In this document: positions 5,959-6,022 of the stretch, piece by piece
How the letters are laid out: every line of letters begins with the position of its first letter
Position numbering within the stretch: the first letter of the stretch is position 1
Source of the DNA: Pseudomonas sp.
GTDB lineage: Bacteria > Pseudomonadota > Gammaproteobacteria > Pseudomonadales > Pseudomonadaceae
DNA: 6,022 nucleotides
Reading direction: 5' to 3'
Assembly: GCA_026398835.1 (NCBI GenBank)
Contig: JAPLSD010000523.1
Span: 1 to 6,022 of the forward strand
Notes under the pieces: model-generated
Seen by the model: only the letters and a program-made list of their open reading frames with translations
Database searches by the model: none
Told to the model about the DNA's origin: nothing
Program-made: the position numbers and the translations under genes

Positions 5959-6022
5959 TTAATGATGCTCTCGCGTCGCGCGGAATTTCACATCCGGCCA
6001 GCGTTCTTCCATCAGGGCCAGG
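5959..6022 (-). CDS. C-terminal end of an unidentified protein, partial
   Basis: On the minus strand an open frame enters from the right edge and ends in TAA (5961-5959) after 20 visible codons. The C-terminus reads RWPDVKFRATREHH, preceded by ALMEE. A strong minus-strand terminator right after the stop, plausible codon usage and the absence of a plus-strand gene support it as a real gene end. Too little is visible to name a family, and no function is proposed. Confidence 0.65.
   Translation of the reverse strand, partial: LALMEERWPDVKFRATREHH

Noticed and set aside
5826..6022. Plus-strand frame open from ATG 5826 to the right edge
   Set aside because: It runs straight through a perfect terminator hairpin and opposite the end of a minus-strand gene, and has no convincing ribosome binding site.
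1..6022. A novel multi-gene system, CRISPR array, insertion sequence, tRNA or prophage element
   Set aside because: No repeat arrays, transposase or integrase motifs, terminal inverted repeats or tRNA-like sequence were seen; the window is dominated by an ordinary dpp operon.

Overview
The window reads as a core-genome segment of a Pseudomonas-type gammaproteobacterium. The coding regions are GC-rich and use the C/G-ending codons typical of fluorescent pseudomonads, and every large protein resembles the Dpp dipeptide transporter of enterobacteria and pseudomonads. The genus is inferred from style and gene order; no species-level marker is present.

Positions 1-5313 hold one plus-strand operon encoding a complete peptide ABC importer apart from the 5' end of its first gene: dppA (periplasmic binding protein, N-terminus cut off by the window edge), dppB and dppC (the two membrane subunits), and dppD and dppF (the two ATPases). 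The genes are tightly packed: a 10-nt gap for dppB-dppC, a stop codon overlapping the Shine-Dalgarno for dppC-dppD, and a 1-nt stop/start overlap for dppD-dppF. The exception is a 73-nt dppA-dppB spacer carrying a strong hairpin without a T-tract. This layout usually goes with much higher binding-protein than permease expression. DppA delivers di- or short peptides to the DppBC channel, and DppDF hydrolyse ATP on the cytoplasmic side. All ATPase motifs are intact in both ATPases.

Positions 5314-5439 are a convergent intergenic region with a bidirectional terminator and a second terminator-like stem. Next, on the minus strand, comes a small gene (5440-5688) for a predicted secreted, glycine-rich protein with a highly acidic tail, which I cannot assign to a family. 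About 220 bp without a supported gene follow (5689-5907), then a perfect 12-bp terminator (5908-5937) and the last 20 codons of another minus-strand gene running off the right edge.

I do not see a novel multi-gene system. The points most worth a second look are the binding protein's apparent loss of the arginine that holds the peptide C-terminus in E. coli DppA, the paired hairpins around the dppA stop codon, and the unassigned small secreted acidic protein.
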